DNA of 64,000 nucleotides from an uncultured Anaerolineaceae bacterium. Lineage in GTDB: Bacteria > Chloroflexota > Anaerolineae > Anaerolineales > Anaerolineaceae. Below are positions 1-8,785 of the stretch, one piece after another; within the stretch, counting starts at the first letter, position 1; the number at the start of each line of letters is the position of its first letter. The notes beneath the pieces are model-generated. The model had not been told where the DNA came from, made no database searches, and saw nothing but the letters and a program-made list of their open reading frames with translations. The stretch is taken from the NCBI GenBank assembly GCA_938020565.1, contig CALIHP010000034.1, positions 1-64,000 on the forward strand, given 5' to 3'. The position numbers and the translations under genes were made by a program.

Positions 1-23
1 GTCGGACGCTCAGAGCGATACCG

Positions 24-911
24 TCAATCTCTTTTCTTTGCGGACTTTCTGATTTCTTCATGATAGAAGAAATTGACAAGCGTCGGGGCCGCGTCAAAGG
101 ATTTCTGCATGGAATCGTCGTTCCGGACATATTCCAGACGGTTCTTTTCTGCGTATTCGCGGAGAGCGGCGTTGAGCGTTTCCCAATACAGGCGGCTTCC
201 ATGACTGTAGATTTCTTCATAAAGAGGACTCAGTTCTGAATGCCGCGTCCGGATATAGTCCAAAATTACGGGCTTGCAGCTTCCGCGCAGATTCAGGTTT
301 TCCAACCAAACCAGGTTGCACTGATCCTTGACACGGTCGATAATCGCCTCGCAGTCGGTGATCTCCGGGAAAATCGGCGAAATGAAGCAGGTGGTGCGGA
401 TTCCCGCGTCGTGAAGTTTTTTCATCGCTGCGACCCGACGTTCGATACTGACCCCCTGATCCATATCGTTCTTGAAGTTCTCATCCAGCGTATTAATGGA
501 AAAGCCCACTCGTGCGTTCGGAAACGTCCTGATCAGGTCGATATCGCGCAGCACCAGGTCGGACTTGGTCTGGATACTCAGCTTTATGGCGGCGCCCTGC
601 AGCTGTTCCAGCAGGGCGCGAGTGCGCCGGTATGTCTCCTCCTGCGGCAGGTACGGATCGGTGACAGAGCCGAAGAATAGTTCTTTGCCTGCGTATTTTT
701 CAGGTTTTCGAATCTCTGGCCAGAATTTCACGTCCAAAAAATCACCCCACGGTTCCGCATGATTCGTGAACCGTTTCATGAAACAGGCGTAGCAATACTT
801 ACAGGCATGCGTACAGCCTACATACGGGTTGACTGAATAATCGCTGACCGGGAGATTTGATTTGGTAGCGACGCTTTTTACCGGGATTTCCCGGATGACC
901 GTTTCCGCCAT
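24..911 (-). CDS. Radical SAM protein, SPL-like (SplB family)
   Basis: A 295-residue radical SAM enzyme. The CxxxCxxC iron-sulfur motif is at C33, C37 and C40, directly after an NPYVGCTHAC segment typical of the spore-photoproduct-lyase-like group found in many non-sporulating bacteria. The rest fits a partial TIM barrel, with conserved patches such as FGSVTDPY and SIQTKSD. These enzymes cleave S-adenosylmethionine to a 5'-deoxyadenosyl radical; the substrate of this branch is not known, and a DNA photoproduct role should not be assumed because no spore genes are seen. The start at 911 lies behind a weak purine-rich stretch. It stands alone, with a perfect hairpin (956-980) separating it from the upstream gene on the same strand. 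Confidence 0.85.
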   Translation of the reverse strand: MAETVIREIPVKSVATKSNLPVSDYSVNPYVGCTHACKYCYACFMKRFTNHAEPWGDFLDVKFWPEIRKPEKYAGKELFFGSVTDPYLPQEETYRRTRALLEQLQGAAIKLSIQTKSDLVLRDIDLIRTFPNARVGFSINTLDENFKNDMDQGVSIERRVAAMKKLHDAGIRTTCFISPIFPEITDCEAIIDRVKDQCNLVWLENLNLRGSCKPVILDYIRTRHSELSPLYEEIYSHGSRLYWETLNAALREYAEKNRLEYVRNDDSMQKSFDAAPTLVNFFYHEEIRKSAKKRD

Positions 912-955
912 CTTATCCCCTTCTTATCATCTATGGCTTGTCTTTAAACGTTACC

Positions 956-980
956 AGAACCTGCCGCCTCGGCAGGTTCT
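956..980 (-). terminator. Perfect 10-bp hairpin, probable terminator
   Basis: Arms AGAACCTGCC (956-965) and GGCAGGTTCT (971-980) pair perfectly around a 5-nt loop. It lies 46 nt past the stop of the metallo-beta-lactamase gene. The U-tract on the minus strand is poor, so it may be a weak terminator or an mRNA 3'-end stabiliser. Confidence 0.5.
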
Positions 981-1025
981 TCCGGCTTCCTTCAGATACC
1001 CTATGCCCGATGAAAGCAGTTGGGT

Positions 1026-2021
1026 TTAAAAATCGTCGAGCTTGTCGTAGTTGTCGATGTATTCGAAGTCGTCATCCTCGTCGTATCCCCCTCCGTCCGA
1101 TTGGTACTGCGTTTCTTCGGAAGAGAAGAAATCTCCGAAATCGTCGTCATCCTCGTCGTTGTTGATCAGGTCTTCCTCTGCAGGACGTCCAAGCTCAGCC
1201 AGCGAATGCTTATAAATCGCGATCAGGTTGGCAGTATGAATCGAGGTCGCCAGACCGCTGATCAGGACGCGGGACTTCCCGCAGGATTCGATACTGAACT
1301 GGTTCAGGTAAATCGCGGGGTTCCGGTACTTGAGCGCGTCTTCTCCGATCTGTTTTAACTTCGTCAGGTACGCTAAATTCTCTTCAACGGCCGAGTCAAT
1401 TTCGCCGCGCAGCACGATATCTCCGTGGCCCTGAATAATATTTTCGAGCCCCATTGCTGCGACTTTGTGGATGGTGGCGATGCTGTCCTTGTACGAGCCG
1501 CCGGAAAACTGCGGGATGCCTAAAAAGCTGTCGCCGGCGAAGAGGATCCGGTCTTCCTCGACGAAAACGCCAATCCCGTCGTCGCTATGCCCCGGGGTCA
1601 GGATGACCGTAATATTTTTCTTTCCGACTTTAAGCGTTAATTCGCCGATATCGAAGGTCAGATGCGGAATGACGATCTGTGACTCTGCGAATTCCGGGTT
1701 TTTCGCTTTCGTTTCCTCGAGCGCAGGGATTCCGACGGTCCGGAGATACTCGGCGCATTTGGTATGCGCGATGATGGTTGCGCCGGGAAAGAAACAATTC
1801 CCCCATGCATGGTCGGAATGGGAATGCGTGTTAATCAGATAACGAACCGGAAGACCTAATTCTTCCACGACGAACTTGCGGATTGCTTTCGCTTCGAAAG
1901 GAAAAGCGAGCGTATCAACCACGATCGCCCATTGCGGCCCTGTGATGACTCCGGCTGTAACCTGCGCGTACTCTTCGCTCTGAAACCAGTAAACGTTATC
2001 GGATATCCGTTCTCGACGCAT
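1026..2021 (-). CDS. Metallo-beta-lactamase-fold hydrolase with acidic C-terminal tail
   Basis: A 331-residue protein with a metallo-beta-lactamase fold. Metal ligands are visible as H66-S-H68-S-D70-H71, H145 in TPGHS, D164 and H199. That set fits a binuclear zinc hydrolase of the glyoxalase II or thiolesterase type; the substrate cannot be read from sequence. The catalytic fold ends near residue 250. The tail from about 282 to 331 is dominated by Asp and Glu with scattered Phe and Tyr, which is unusual for this family and looks disordered. The region upstream of the start (2022-2170) has no clear Shine-Dalgarno sequence within 12 nt of the ATG, so the start is chosen because it places the first beta strand of the fold correctly. 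Confidence 0.8.
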   Translation of the reverse strand: MRRERISDNVYWFQSEEYAQVTAGVITGPQWAIVVDTLAFPFEAKAIRKFVVEELGLPVRYLINTHSHSDHAWGNCFFPGATIIAHTKCAEYLRTVGIPALEETKAKNPEFAESQIVIPHLTFDIGELTLKVGKKNITVILTPGHSDDGIGVFVEEDRILFAGDSFLGIPQFSGGSYKDSIATIHKVAAMGLENIIQGHGDIVLRGEIDSAVEENLAYLTKLKQIGEDALKYRNPAIYLNQFSIESCGKSRVLISGLATSIHTANLIAIYKHSLAELGRPAEEDLINNDEDDDDFGDFFSSEETQYQSDGGGYDEDDDFEYIDNYDKLDDF

Positions 2022-2170
2022 TTGTTATGAGGTGACCCCAATTCTTCCTTATAAATCTCTCGGCGACGACACGATGCTGACTCCTACCGATTGTAATTAG
2101 AGTTTACCATTTTATGCGTTTTATTTTAAGATTTGCGTCCGATTGGTTATTTGGCATGGTCTCCAGCCGG

Positions 2171-3448
2171 TTATTTTTCTTCCATGATCCGATCAATTCC
2201 GCCCATCCATGGCTTCAGCGCCGCGGGAACGACGACGGATCCGTCAGGCTGCTGATATGTTTCGAGAACGGCGATCAATGTCCGCGGCAGCCCCAGTCCA
2301 GACCCGTTGAGCGTATGCAGAAAGCGGGGCTTCCCGGTAGCGGAATCGCGGAAGCGGATCCCGGCGCGACGTGCCTGAAAATCGCCGTCGTTCGAAACGG
2401 ACGATACCTCGAGCCATTCTTTGACGCCGGGCGCCCAGACTTCGATATCATAGCAGATTTCTGCGTTGAAGCCTAAATCTCCGGTGCATTGCGCGACGAT
2501 CCGATACGGAAGATCGAGCCGTTTTAACGTCTCTTCCGCCGCAGCGAGCATTCGGTCGAGTTCTTCCGCGGATCGGTCCGGATGCGAATAGCAGTACATT
2601 TCGACCTTATCGAATTGATGGCCGCGTTTGATCCCGCGAACGTCGCGCCCCGCGCTCATCTTCTCGCGCCGAAAACAGGGCGTGTACGCGGTAAAACGCA
2701 TCGGCAGCTTCTCTTCGCTGATGATTTCGTTCATGTATAATCCGGTCAGCGGTACTTCGGCGGTCGGGACCATCCAATAATCCTCCTCGGCGTCCCGATA
2801 GAGGTTTTCCTTGAATTTCGGAAGCTGGCCAGCCGCGTAGAGAACTTCCTCTTTGACCATGAACGGGGTATAGCGTTCGACGTACCCCTGGCTCGTATGC
2901 AGGTCGAGCATGAACGCAATCAGGGCGCGCTGGAGACGGGCGGCGACTCCGTTGAGGACGTAAAAACGACTCCCGGTCAGTTTAACGCCGCGTTCGAAGT
3001 CGATGATATTCAGTCTTTCGGCCAATTCCCAATGCGGCAGGAGATCGTAAACCGGAGTCGGGATCGTGCCCTCGGTTCGGAGAACCGGATTATCAGTGTC
3101 GCCGACCCCGATCGGTACGTTGGCGTTCGGAATATTCGGGATCATCGCCATGATCCCGGTGAGCTCGGCTTCCACGGCTTTAACCTTCGCGTCGAGCTCG
3201 GCGATCCGGTCGGATACGCTTTTCATCGCCGAGATTCTGGCTTCGCGTTCTTTGGGATCCCTGATCTTCCCGATCTCTTTGGACGCGGCGTTGCGGTCGG
3301 CTTTAAGCGCTTCGACCTCGCTCAGGACCGTCCGCCGTTCGACGTCGAGTTCGACAGCGCGATCGACTGGTTCGCTGTCCATCTGCCGGTGTTTCATTGC
3401 GGTTTTTACGAGTTCAGGATTCTCACGGATCAGGTTCATATCCAACAT
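2171..3448 (-). CDS. serS: Seryl-tRNA synthetase
   Basis: A 425-residue class II aminoacyl-tRNA synthetase that charges tRNA-Ser with serine. The N-terminal helical arm spans about residues 25-100, as expected for the tRNA-binding coiled coil. The TAEVPLT serine-binding patch is at 229-235, motif 2 is FRRE at 259-262, and motif 3 is GSGLGLPRTL near 382-391. Length matches the family. The ATG at 3448 follows GGGAGGAG at ideal spacing, which settles the start over the in-frame ATG three codons later. I looked for a T-box leader upstream and saw no specifier or T-box sequence. It is divergent from rpmF. Confidence 0.97.
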   Translation of the reverse strand: MLDMNLIRENPELVKTAMKHRQMDSEPVDRAVELDVERRTVLSEVEALKADRNAASKEIGKIRDPKEREARISAMKSVSDRIAELDAKVKAVEAELTGIMAMIPNIPNANVPIGVGDTDNPVLRTEGTIPTPVYDLLPHWELAERLNIIDFERGVKLTGSRFYVLNGVAARLQRALIAFMLDLHTSQGYVERYTPFMVKEEVLYAAGQLPKFKENLYRDAEEDYWMVPTAEVPLTGLYMNEIISEEKLPMRFTAYTPCFRREKMSAGRDVRGIKRGHQFDKVEMYCYSHPDRSAEELDRMLAAAEETLKRLDLPYRIVAQCTGDLGFNAEICYDIEVWAPGVKEWLEVSSVSNDGDFQARRAGIRFRDSATGKPRFLHTLNGSGLGLPRTLIAVLETYQQPDGSVVVPAALKPWMGGIDRIMEEK

Positions 3449-3780
3449 TTCACGTCTCCTCCCGGAGTATTCCGGCTCTTCTTGAAATAGTGCCGTCTCG
3501 AAAGAGTCCGGTTCGGAATTTCGATTAATTTTACAGTATTTCTTTCGGATAATGGCTGCGGATTAAAGAAACCCATGCGCAGCGGCTAATTGATAAAAGT
3601 ATATGCCACTGATGAACTTCAGCTTTTTGCGGTCCCGGTTGTATTTACTTTGTCAATTCACAGGCAACGGACATCCGTGCGCATGTCATAACTTCCGGTA
3701 TGGCAGCGCAGGACAACGGTATAATAGACAAGCCTGAAAATTGGGTTTATTACGGTGGGCAGCACGAAGGAGCAAGATCA
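3449..3780. other. Divergent intergenic region serS / rpmF
   Basis: This 332-nt region separates serS (leftward) and rpmF (rightward). It holds the serS ribosome-binding site (about 3457-3464), a TATAAT at 3720-3725 facing rpmF, and the rpmF site GAAGGAG before 3781. TAAAAT-like AT-rich stretches near 3525-3535 could serve serS, but no good -35 is found. I see no RNA gene or riboswitch in it. Confidence 0.5.
3720..3725 (+). promoter_or_regulatory. Candidate -10 element of rpmF
   Basis: A perfect TATAAT lies 55 nt upstream of the rpmF start. No convincing -35 hexamer is found at 16-18 nt spacing, so the promoter is only partly supported. Confidence 0.45.
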
Positions 3781-3978
3781 ATGACACCACTTCCAAAACG
3801 AAAAGTCGCGGCCGCGCGACGCGATCGACGCCGAGCGCATGATTTCCTGACGCCGAGCAATTTAACTGTTTGCAGCAATTGCGGCGAAGTTCGCTTACCG
3901 CATACGGTATGCCCGAATTGTGGATTTTACAAAGGCCGCGAAGTCGTCAAGGTCAATAGCGACGAAAAAGCCGCCTGA
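3781..3978 (+). CDS. rpmF: 50S ribosomal protein L32
   Basis: A 65-residue basic protein of the large ribosomal subunit. The N-terminus MTPLPKRK and the basic stretch AARRDRRRAHD are typical of L32. It is the zinc-binding form, with four cysteines in CSNC and CPNC at about residues 33-36 and 46-49. The frame is open 81 nt further upstream, but the ATG at 3781 follows GAAGGAG at proper spacing and starts exactly where the family does. It is followed by a strong hairpin terminator shared with the convergent hflX gene. Confidence 0.95.
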   Translation: MTPLPKRKVAAARRDRRRAHDFLTPSNLTVCSNCGEVRLPHTVCPNCGFYKGREVVKVNSDEKAA

Positions 3979-3998
3979 AGCGTAAACCCGAGTTTTAA

Positions 3999-4030
3999 AA
4001 AAGCCCGCCTCATTTGGAGGCGGCCTTTTT
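3999..4030. terminator. Bidirectional terminator between rpmF and hflX
   Basis: A CCGCCTC/GAGGCGG hairpin with a small ATTTG loop is flanked by A-rich sequence on the left and a T-run on the right. Either strand therefore shows a hairpin followed by U residues, ending transcription of both convergent genes. Confidence 0.85.
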
Positions 4031-4033
4031 TAT

Positions 4034-5377
4034 TTACGCAGTTTCTTCGTCCAAGGAAGATTTAAGATAGGGCTGAAAACGGACGAAATAGCGTCCGGGA
4101 ATTGAGCCTGCAATGACCACGCCGGTAGTCCGGCTTTCGGTCATCGTTACGAGTCCTTCGTCATGAAAAAGCGCAATCAGGGCGCCTTCCTGATATGGGA
4201 GGAAGAGTTCGACCTCGATCATTTTCTCATACAGCGCTTCCATGATCCCGGTTTTCAGTTCTTCTAATCCGGCTCCAGACTTCGCGGAGATCAGGAATGC
4301 CTCCGGCTCGGTCCTTTCAAGCAGTTCGCGCGTTGCGGCGGCGTCTTCAAGCGTGTCCGCTTTATTGAAAACGTTCAAGGCTGGAATATGATCCGCGCCG
4401 ATTTCTCTCAGCGTCTCTTTAACGCTTTCGAACTGCTCGAAGGCGTTCTCATGCGAAACGTCGATCAGGTGGATCAGGAGGTCAGCTTCGACGATTTCTT
4501 CGAGCGTGGAACGGAACGCCGCGATGAGCTGGGTCGGAAGCTTGCGGATGAATCCGACCGTATCGGTAAACAGGCAGTAGCGTCCACCGGGAAGCCGGAC
4601 GCGGCGCGTCGTCGGGTCGAGCGTCGCAAAAAGCTGATCGGCGACATAAACGTCGGCGTCTGAGAGCGCATTCAGCAAAGTTGATTTACCGGCATTCGTA
4701 TAGCCAATAATCGCAACAATCGGGATACGCGAACGCCTTCGCTGACCGCGATAGCGTTCGCGATGTTCCGAGACTTTCCCGATCTGTTTCTTGAGGATTG
4801 CAATCCGTTTACGGATTTCCCGTTTATCAACTTCAAGCTGCGTTTCGCCGGGGCCGCGAAGTCCGACGCCGCCCGCGGAGCCGGAACGCCCGGACGCGCC
4901 GCCGCCCTGCCGTTCGAGGTGTCCCCATGCATGCGACAGGCGCGGAAGACGGTATTCATGCTGCGCCAGTTCAACTTGCAGCCTGCCTTCATGCGTTTGG
5001 GCGTGCTGCGCGAAGATATCGAGAATCAGTGCGGTCCGGTCGATGACACGGAGCGAATTCCCAAGCCCCTTTGAGATTTCGCGCAGGTGTCTTGGCGAAA
5101 GCTCGGTATCGAGAATGACGACGTCGGCCATACGCTCCTCCGAGAGCGCCCTGACCTCATCTAATTTGCCTTTGCCGATGTAGGTTGCCGGATCCGGGAC
5201 TTGACGTCTCTGCGCAGTTTCACCGACGACCTCGAGCCCAGCCGTTTCGGCTAACAATGCGCATTCTTCCAGAGAATCAGCGACCGGGAGCGGTTGGGGT
5301 TCGCTGGTAATTTCAACGCCGACGAGAAACGCCCGTTCGATTGGGCGATTGGTTGTACGCAGATTCGATTCGTTCAT
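4034..5377 (-). CDS. hflX: GTPase HflX
   Basis: A 447-residue ribosome-associated GTPase of the Obg-HflX superfamily, linked in other bacteria to splitting or rescuing stalled or heat-damaged ribosomes. The N-terminal HflX domain (about 15-215) carries the glycine-rich GGGASGRSGSAGG loop and the GLRGPGETQLE signature near 172-182. The G domain shows G1 GYTNAGKS (225-232), G3 DTVGF (272-276) and G4 NKAD (338-341). The start at 5377 is preceded not by a Shine-Dalgarno sequence but by TATAAT ending 9 nt upstream, which suggests a leaderless or nearly leaderless mRNA. Confidence 0.95.
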   Translation of the reverse strand: MNESNLRTTNRPIERAFLVGVEITSEPQPLPVADSLEECALLAETAGLEVVGETAQRRQVPDPATYIGKGKLDEVRALSEERMADVVILDTELSPRHLREISKGLGNSLRVIDRTALILDIFAQHAQTHEGRLQVELAQHEYRLPRLSHAWGHLERQGGGASGRSGSAGGVGLRGPGETQLEVDKREIRKRIAILKKQIGKVSEHRERYRGQRRRSRIPIVAIIGYTNAGKSTLLNALSDADVYVADQLFATLDPTTRRVRLPGGRYCLFTDTVGFIRKLPTQLIAAFRSTLEEIVEADLLIHLIDVSHENAFEQFESVKETLREIGADHIPALNVFNKADTLEDAAATRELLERTEPEAFLISAKSGAGLEELKTGIMEALYEKMIEVELFLPYQEGALIALFHDEGLVTMTESRTTGVVIAGSIPGRYFVRFQPYLKSSLDEETA

Positions 5378-5386
5378 TAGTATAGG

Positions 5387-5392
5387 ATTATA
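5387..5392 (-). promoter_or_regulatory. -10 element of hflX, close to the start codon
   Basis: TATAAT on the minus strand ends 9 nt before the hflX ATG. No good -35 is present. A transcript from here would have a leader of only a few bases. Confidence 0.5.
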
Positions 5393-5548
5393 ACGGCGTT
5401 TTGCCGATTGCGGACGATCGGTTTATATCGGCGACGTGGAGGGCCGTCTGGCGCTGGGGCTCGATCGATCGGCATGATTCGTATCATATTCACCTGGCGA
5501 CGTATGGACCTGTACCGGGCGCAGATTCTGATCAGAACGCGGATCAGG

Positions 5549-5554
5549 TATAAT
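5549..5554 (+). promoter_or_regulatory. -10 element of the baseplate-J-like gene, close to the start codon
   Basis: TATAAT ends 7 nt before the ATG at 5562, and no Shine-Dalgarno sequence is present. The -35 region TTCTGA at 17-nt spacing is a weak match. Transcription would begin at or next to the ATG. Confidence 0.55.
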
Positions 5555-5561
5555 TTCAGAC

Positions 5562-7064
5562 ATGAAAAGCGAAAGAATCCGGCTCTTTCCGTTCGATAAT
5601 TTCGACTCAGTGCTGGATAAAATGAATCAGGTTTATCAGGCTGTTTCCGGCCTGGATCGGCTGATTCTCGAATTTCCCAGGCGTGGCCGGATCCTTACTG
5701 ATCCGGTTGAGTTTGGCCGGGTCGCGGGATGGGGGCGTTCCCACGGTGTCCAGGTCGTCTTTCTGACCGAGAACGCGATCCTTCGGGGACGCGCCGAAGA
5801 GCGCGGTATTCCGGTTCTTTCTCCCCGGTCAGACGACGGAACCGCGATTCAGCGGCGGATCATGGGGGCCGCGGATTTCAAGCTGAGCGCAAAGAGAATC
5901 GCCGACCTGGTTTACCTGCGTCAGCAGGCGGAATATGTTCGTGAGCCGAGGCGGTCAAGCTGGCTCGCGCTTCCTTTATTCCTGATCGGCGTCTGGTTCA
6001 GCGGTTTTGTCTTCCTGACGATCGTTCCGCATGCAACGGTCGTGCTGTCGCCGATCCCATCACAGCGGTCTTTGTCGTTTTATTTATGGACGGCGGAAGA
6101 TTTGAGCGAGCTGACGACGTCGGGCGGTGTCCCTTCGACCGAGGTCCGCTTCCATGTTCAGGCTTCTGCGGAGGCTTCGGCGAGCGGGTCGCACAGTTTG
6201 CCGCCAACGTTTGCGCAGGGAACGCTGCTGCTGTATAACCGCTGCGATTTGGAGCGGCACGTTCCGACGGGCACGCGTTTCCTTTCTGAGGCTGCCGACG
6301 ATCCTGAATTCCGCTCGCTTCATGAGGCGGCGATCCCATCCGGCGCGACACGGGAAGTTGTCGTGCAGGCGAATACGGCCGGACGGAGCGGAAATTTAGC
6401 GCCGGGAACGATTCATACTGTCGAACCGCCGTTCGATCGCTGCGTCATCGTTGAGCAGCAGTATCCGTTTTCCGGCGGCGCGGAATCGTCGCAGCCGGCG
6501 GTCAGCGAACGCGATTATCAGGCTGTCTCTGCGAAGCTTGACGCTGCGCTGACGGAGGCGGCGCTGGACCGCGTCAGCGATTTTTCGACCGAAACGCATC
6601 TGGCGCTCCGTCAATCGTTGTCGTTCGTTTCGGTTTACGACGAAGACACGAATCCTCCGGTTGGATATGCGGGCGAGCGCCTGACGATGACGCGGGACGC
6701 GATTTTTTCGATCCGTTTGATCGCGCTGGAGGATATCCGAAAGCAGGCGAAAATGGTTTTCGCGTCGAGTCCGGTCGCCGGTTTTCGTTCCGGGACGGAT
6801 TCGATCGCGGTTGAAATCCGTTCGATTCCCCCGGACGAGACATCGGAGCAGGTATATTTTAAGGTGGACGCGGTTCAGCCGGGGTATCAGGAGATCGATC
6901 CGCTGATGGCGGCGGACGCGATTCGTGGGATGGGGATCGAGGCGGCGAAGAATACGCTGCGGACGCTTTACGGCGAGGCGGTAAACCCGGAAATTTATCT
7001 CGCCCCGGGTCAGTATCGAAATCTCCCGATCGCTTCAGTAAATATTCAGGTTGAGATAAGATAA
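5562..7064 (+). CDS. Membrane-anchored protein with baseplate-J-like domain
   Basis: A 500-residue protein. Residues 1-130 form a soluble, probably cytoplasmic N-terminal domain. One membrane segment lies at about 134-156. The remainder, probably outside the membrane, includes at about 220-300 a beta-rich section with the pattern GTLLLYNR...VPTGTRF...IPSGA...GRSGNLAPGTI. That pattern recalls baseplate J/gp47-like domains, which in Chloroflexota occur in stand-alone membrane proteins and not only in phage tails. No phage or contractile-tail genes are nearby. It heads a tight run with ruvX (4 nt gap), mltG and a GT-C protein, so an envelope role is more likely than a phage one. The exact function is unknown. 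Confidence 0.65.
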   Translation: MKSERIRLFPFDNFDSVLDKMNQVYQAVSGLDRLILEFPRRGRILTDPVEFGRVAGWGRSHGVQVVFLTENAILRGRAEERGIPVLSPRSDDGTAIQRRIMGAADFKLSAKRIADLVYLRQQAEYVREPRRSSWLALPLFLIGVWFSGFVFLTIVPHATVVLSPIPSQRSLSFYLWTAEDLSELTTSGGVPSTEVRFHVQASAEASASGSHSLPPTFAQGTLLLYNRCDLERHVPTGTRFLSEAADDPEFRSLHEAAIPSGATREVVVQANTAGRSGNLAPGTIHTVEPPFDRCVIVEQQYPFSGGAESSQPAVSERDYQAVSAKLDAALTEAALDRVSDFSTETHLALRQSLSFVSVYDEDTNPPVGYAGERLTMTRDAIFSIRLIALEDIRKQAKMVFASSPVAGFRSGTDSIAVEIRSIPPDETSEQVYFKVDAVQPGYQEIDPLMAADAIRGMGIEAAKNTLRTLYGEAVNPEIYLAPGQYRNLPIASVNIQVEIR

Positions 7065-7068
7065 AGGC

Positions 7069-7542
7069 ATGACGCGTTATCTGGGAGTTGATCTGGGCGA
7101 GAAGAATATTGGCGTGGCGTTGAGCGATCCGATGGGAATGATTGCGAAGCCGTACCGGGTTCTTCGGCATGAAAATCGTGCGGAAGACGCGCGACGGCTC
7201 GCCGATATCGCGCGCGCGGAGAGCGCGAGCGTTATTATTGTAGGCCAGGCGCTCGGTCCGAACGGGGAAGAGACCCCTTCCGCGCGGCATGCGGCCAAAG
7301 TCGCTCAGGCGATTCGCGACGTTTTTCCCGAAGGCGACGTTCGGCTCTGGGACGAATCCGGAAGTACGCGGGCGGTCAAGCGGCTGTATATTGAAATGGG
7401 GGTTCCCAGGAAGGATCGCCGGGGCCATCTTGACGATCGCGCCGCTGCGTATATCCTTCAGGATTATCTGGATTGGCAGGCGCCGCCGCAGTTTTCGACC
7501 GACAATAGAGATGAAGGGAACGAAAATGGATCGGATGGATAA
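7069..7542 (+). CDS. ruvX: RuvX/YqgF-family nuclease (pre-16S rRNA processing)
   Basis: A 157-residue RNase-H-fold protein of the YqgF family, called RuvX (putative Holliday junction resolvase) but shown in other bacteria to act in 16S rRNA 5'-end maturation. The N-terminus LGVDLGEKNIGVALSD is the family signature with the first catalytic Asp, and DDRAAAYILQDYL near the C-terminus carries the last acidic residues. It begins 4 nt after the preceding gene and overlaps the mltG start by 17 nt, indicating translational coupling. Confidence 0.9.
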   Translation: MTRYLGVDLGEKNIGVALSDPMGMIAKPYRVLRHENRAEDARRLADIARAESASVIIVGQALGPNGEETPSARHAAKVAQAIRDVFPEGDVRLWDESGSTRAVKRLYIEMGVPRKDRRGHLDDRAAAYILQDYLDWQAPPQFSTDNRDEGNENGSDG

Positions 7543-8785
7543 AGACGAACTGGACGATTCGCCCGAAACGGAGCGAATCGAACCTGAAACGAGCGAGCCG
7601 GAAGCGTCCGAACCCGGCGAAGCGCGTCCGGACCGGGCTTCAGCCTCGCGAAGGGCTGCGGGTTCCGGGAAGAAACGATTCGGTGTGGTTCGGATTGGTT
7701 TGATTTTAATTGCCGTGCTGATCGCGGCGATTGGCTACGCTTATTATCGCGAACTGACGAATGAGCTCTGGGGAGTAATCGGCGCGCCGGCAGCGTATCT
7801 CAGTAAATATCAGAAGGTTGTCTTTACGCTGAAATTCGAAACGCAGCGTGAGAAAATCCTCGCCCCAAACGAAGCGATGACCGAGCGGGCGGTCGTCCCG
7901 ATCCGGGAAGGGGACACGCCTCAAGCTGTTGCCGCGCACATGAAATCGGCGGGAATTATCACGGACGAGACGCTGTTTCTCGATTATCTGGTGTACCGTG
8001 GAATCGATCGCCGTCTCGTCCCGAGTCAGTACGTGATTCCGGAACGGTCGAGCTTGAAGGAAGCGGCGGAGGCGCTGATTTCGGCGGACCAGCGCCTGCT
8101 GCAATATACGATTTTACCCGGGCTTCGGCTCGAAGAAATCGCGGCAACGTTTCCAAGTTATGGAGTGAGTTTCAGCGGCGAGGATTTCCTGACGCTGGCG
8201 CGGAATTATCCTGCCTCACGGCATCCGACCGGGGGAACGTCGCTGGAAGGCTACCTGCTTTCCGGCCACTACCTGATCCATCAGGCAATCTCGCCGGAAT
8301 CGTTTCTGGAAGGGATGGTCAGGACGTTCGAAGAAGCGATCACGCCGGAGATCCGCGACGGGCTGGCACGGCAGGGATTAACGCTCGATCAGGGCGTTAT
8401 TCTGGCTTCGATGGTGACACGGGAGGCGGCGCTTTCCTCCGAGTATAGATTGATTGCCTCAGTTTTTATCAACCGTTTCCACGCGGGAATGAAATATCAA
8501 TGCGATCCGACGGTCCAGTACGCGCTGGGCTACGATCCGGAACTGGCCGTATGGTGGAAGCCTGCGCTGACGTATGAGGATTTGGCGGTCGACTCCCGGT
8601 ACAATACGTATGTCTACGCTGGGTTCCCGCCGACAGCGATCAGCAATTTTTCAATCGAGGCGCTTGAAGCGGTCGCGAATCCGGTTCGATCGAATTACCT
8701 GTATTTTCGGGCGAGCTGCGATCACCTGCAAAGCCATAACTTTTCAGAAACATATGCGGAGCATGTCGCGAAAGAATGCAAATAG
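7526..8785 (+). CDS. mltG: Endolytic murein transglycosylase (MltG/YceG family)
   Basis: A 419-residue inner-membrane lytic transglycosylase that cuts nascent glycan strands and sets their length. An acidic cytoplasmic N-terminus (1-50) leads into one membrane segment at about 55-75, then a LysM-like part and the YceG domain. Family landmarks include LEGYLLSGHY, ASMVTREAAL, CDPTVQYALGY and YNTYVYAGFPP. The usual E-K/R-E catalytic triplet reads T-R-E, so only the distal Glu is kept. The start at 7526 is preferred because GAAGGGA lies 9 nt upstream; an in-frame ATG at 7511 lacks this. It overlaps ruvX by 17 nt and the next gene by 10 nt. Confidence 0.88.
   Translation: MDRMDKDELDDSPETERIEPETSEPEASEPGEARPDRASASRRAAGSGKKRFGVVRIGLILIAVLIAAIGYAYYRELTNELWGVIGAPAAYLSKYQKVVFTLKFETQREKILAPNEAMTERAVVPIREGDTPQAVAAHMKSAGIITDETLFLDYLVYRGIDRRLVPSQYVIPERSSLKEAAEALISADQRLLQYTILPGLRLEEIAATFPSYGVSFSGEDFLTLARNYPASRHPTGGTSLEGYLLSGHYLIHQAISPESFLEGMVRTFEEAITPEIRDGLARQGLTLDQGVILASMVTREAALSSEYRLIASVFINRFHAGMKYQCDPTVQYALGYDPELAVWWKPALTYEDLAVDSRYNTYVYAGFPPTAISNFSIEALEAVANPVRSNYLYFRASCDHLQSHNFSETYAEHVAKECK

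Noticed and set aside
3449..3780. T-box leader upstream of serS
   Set aside because: No T-box sequence, specifier loop or terminator/antiterminator pair could be found by eye.
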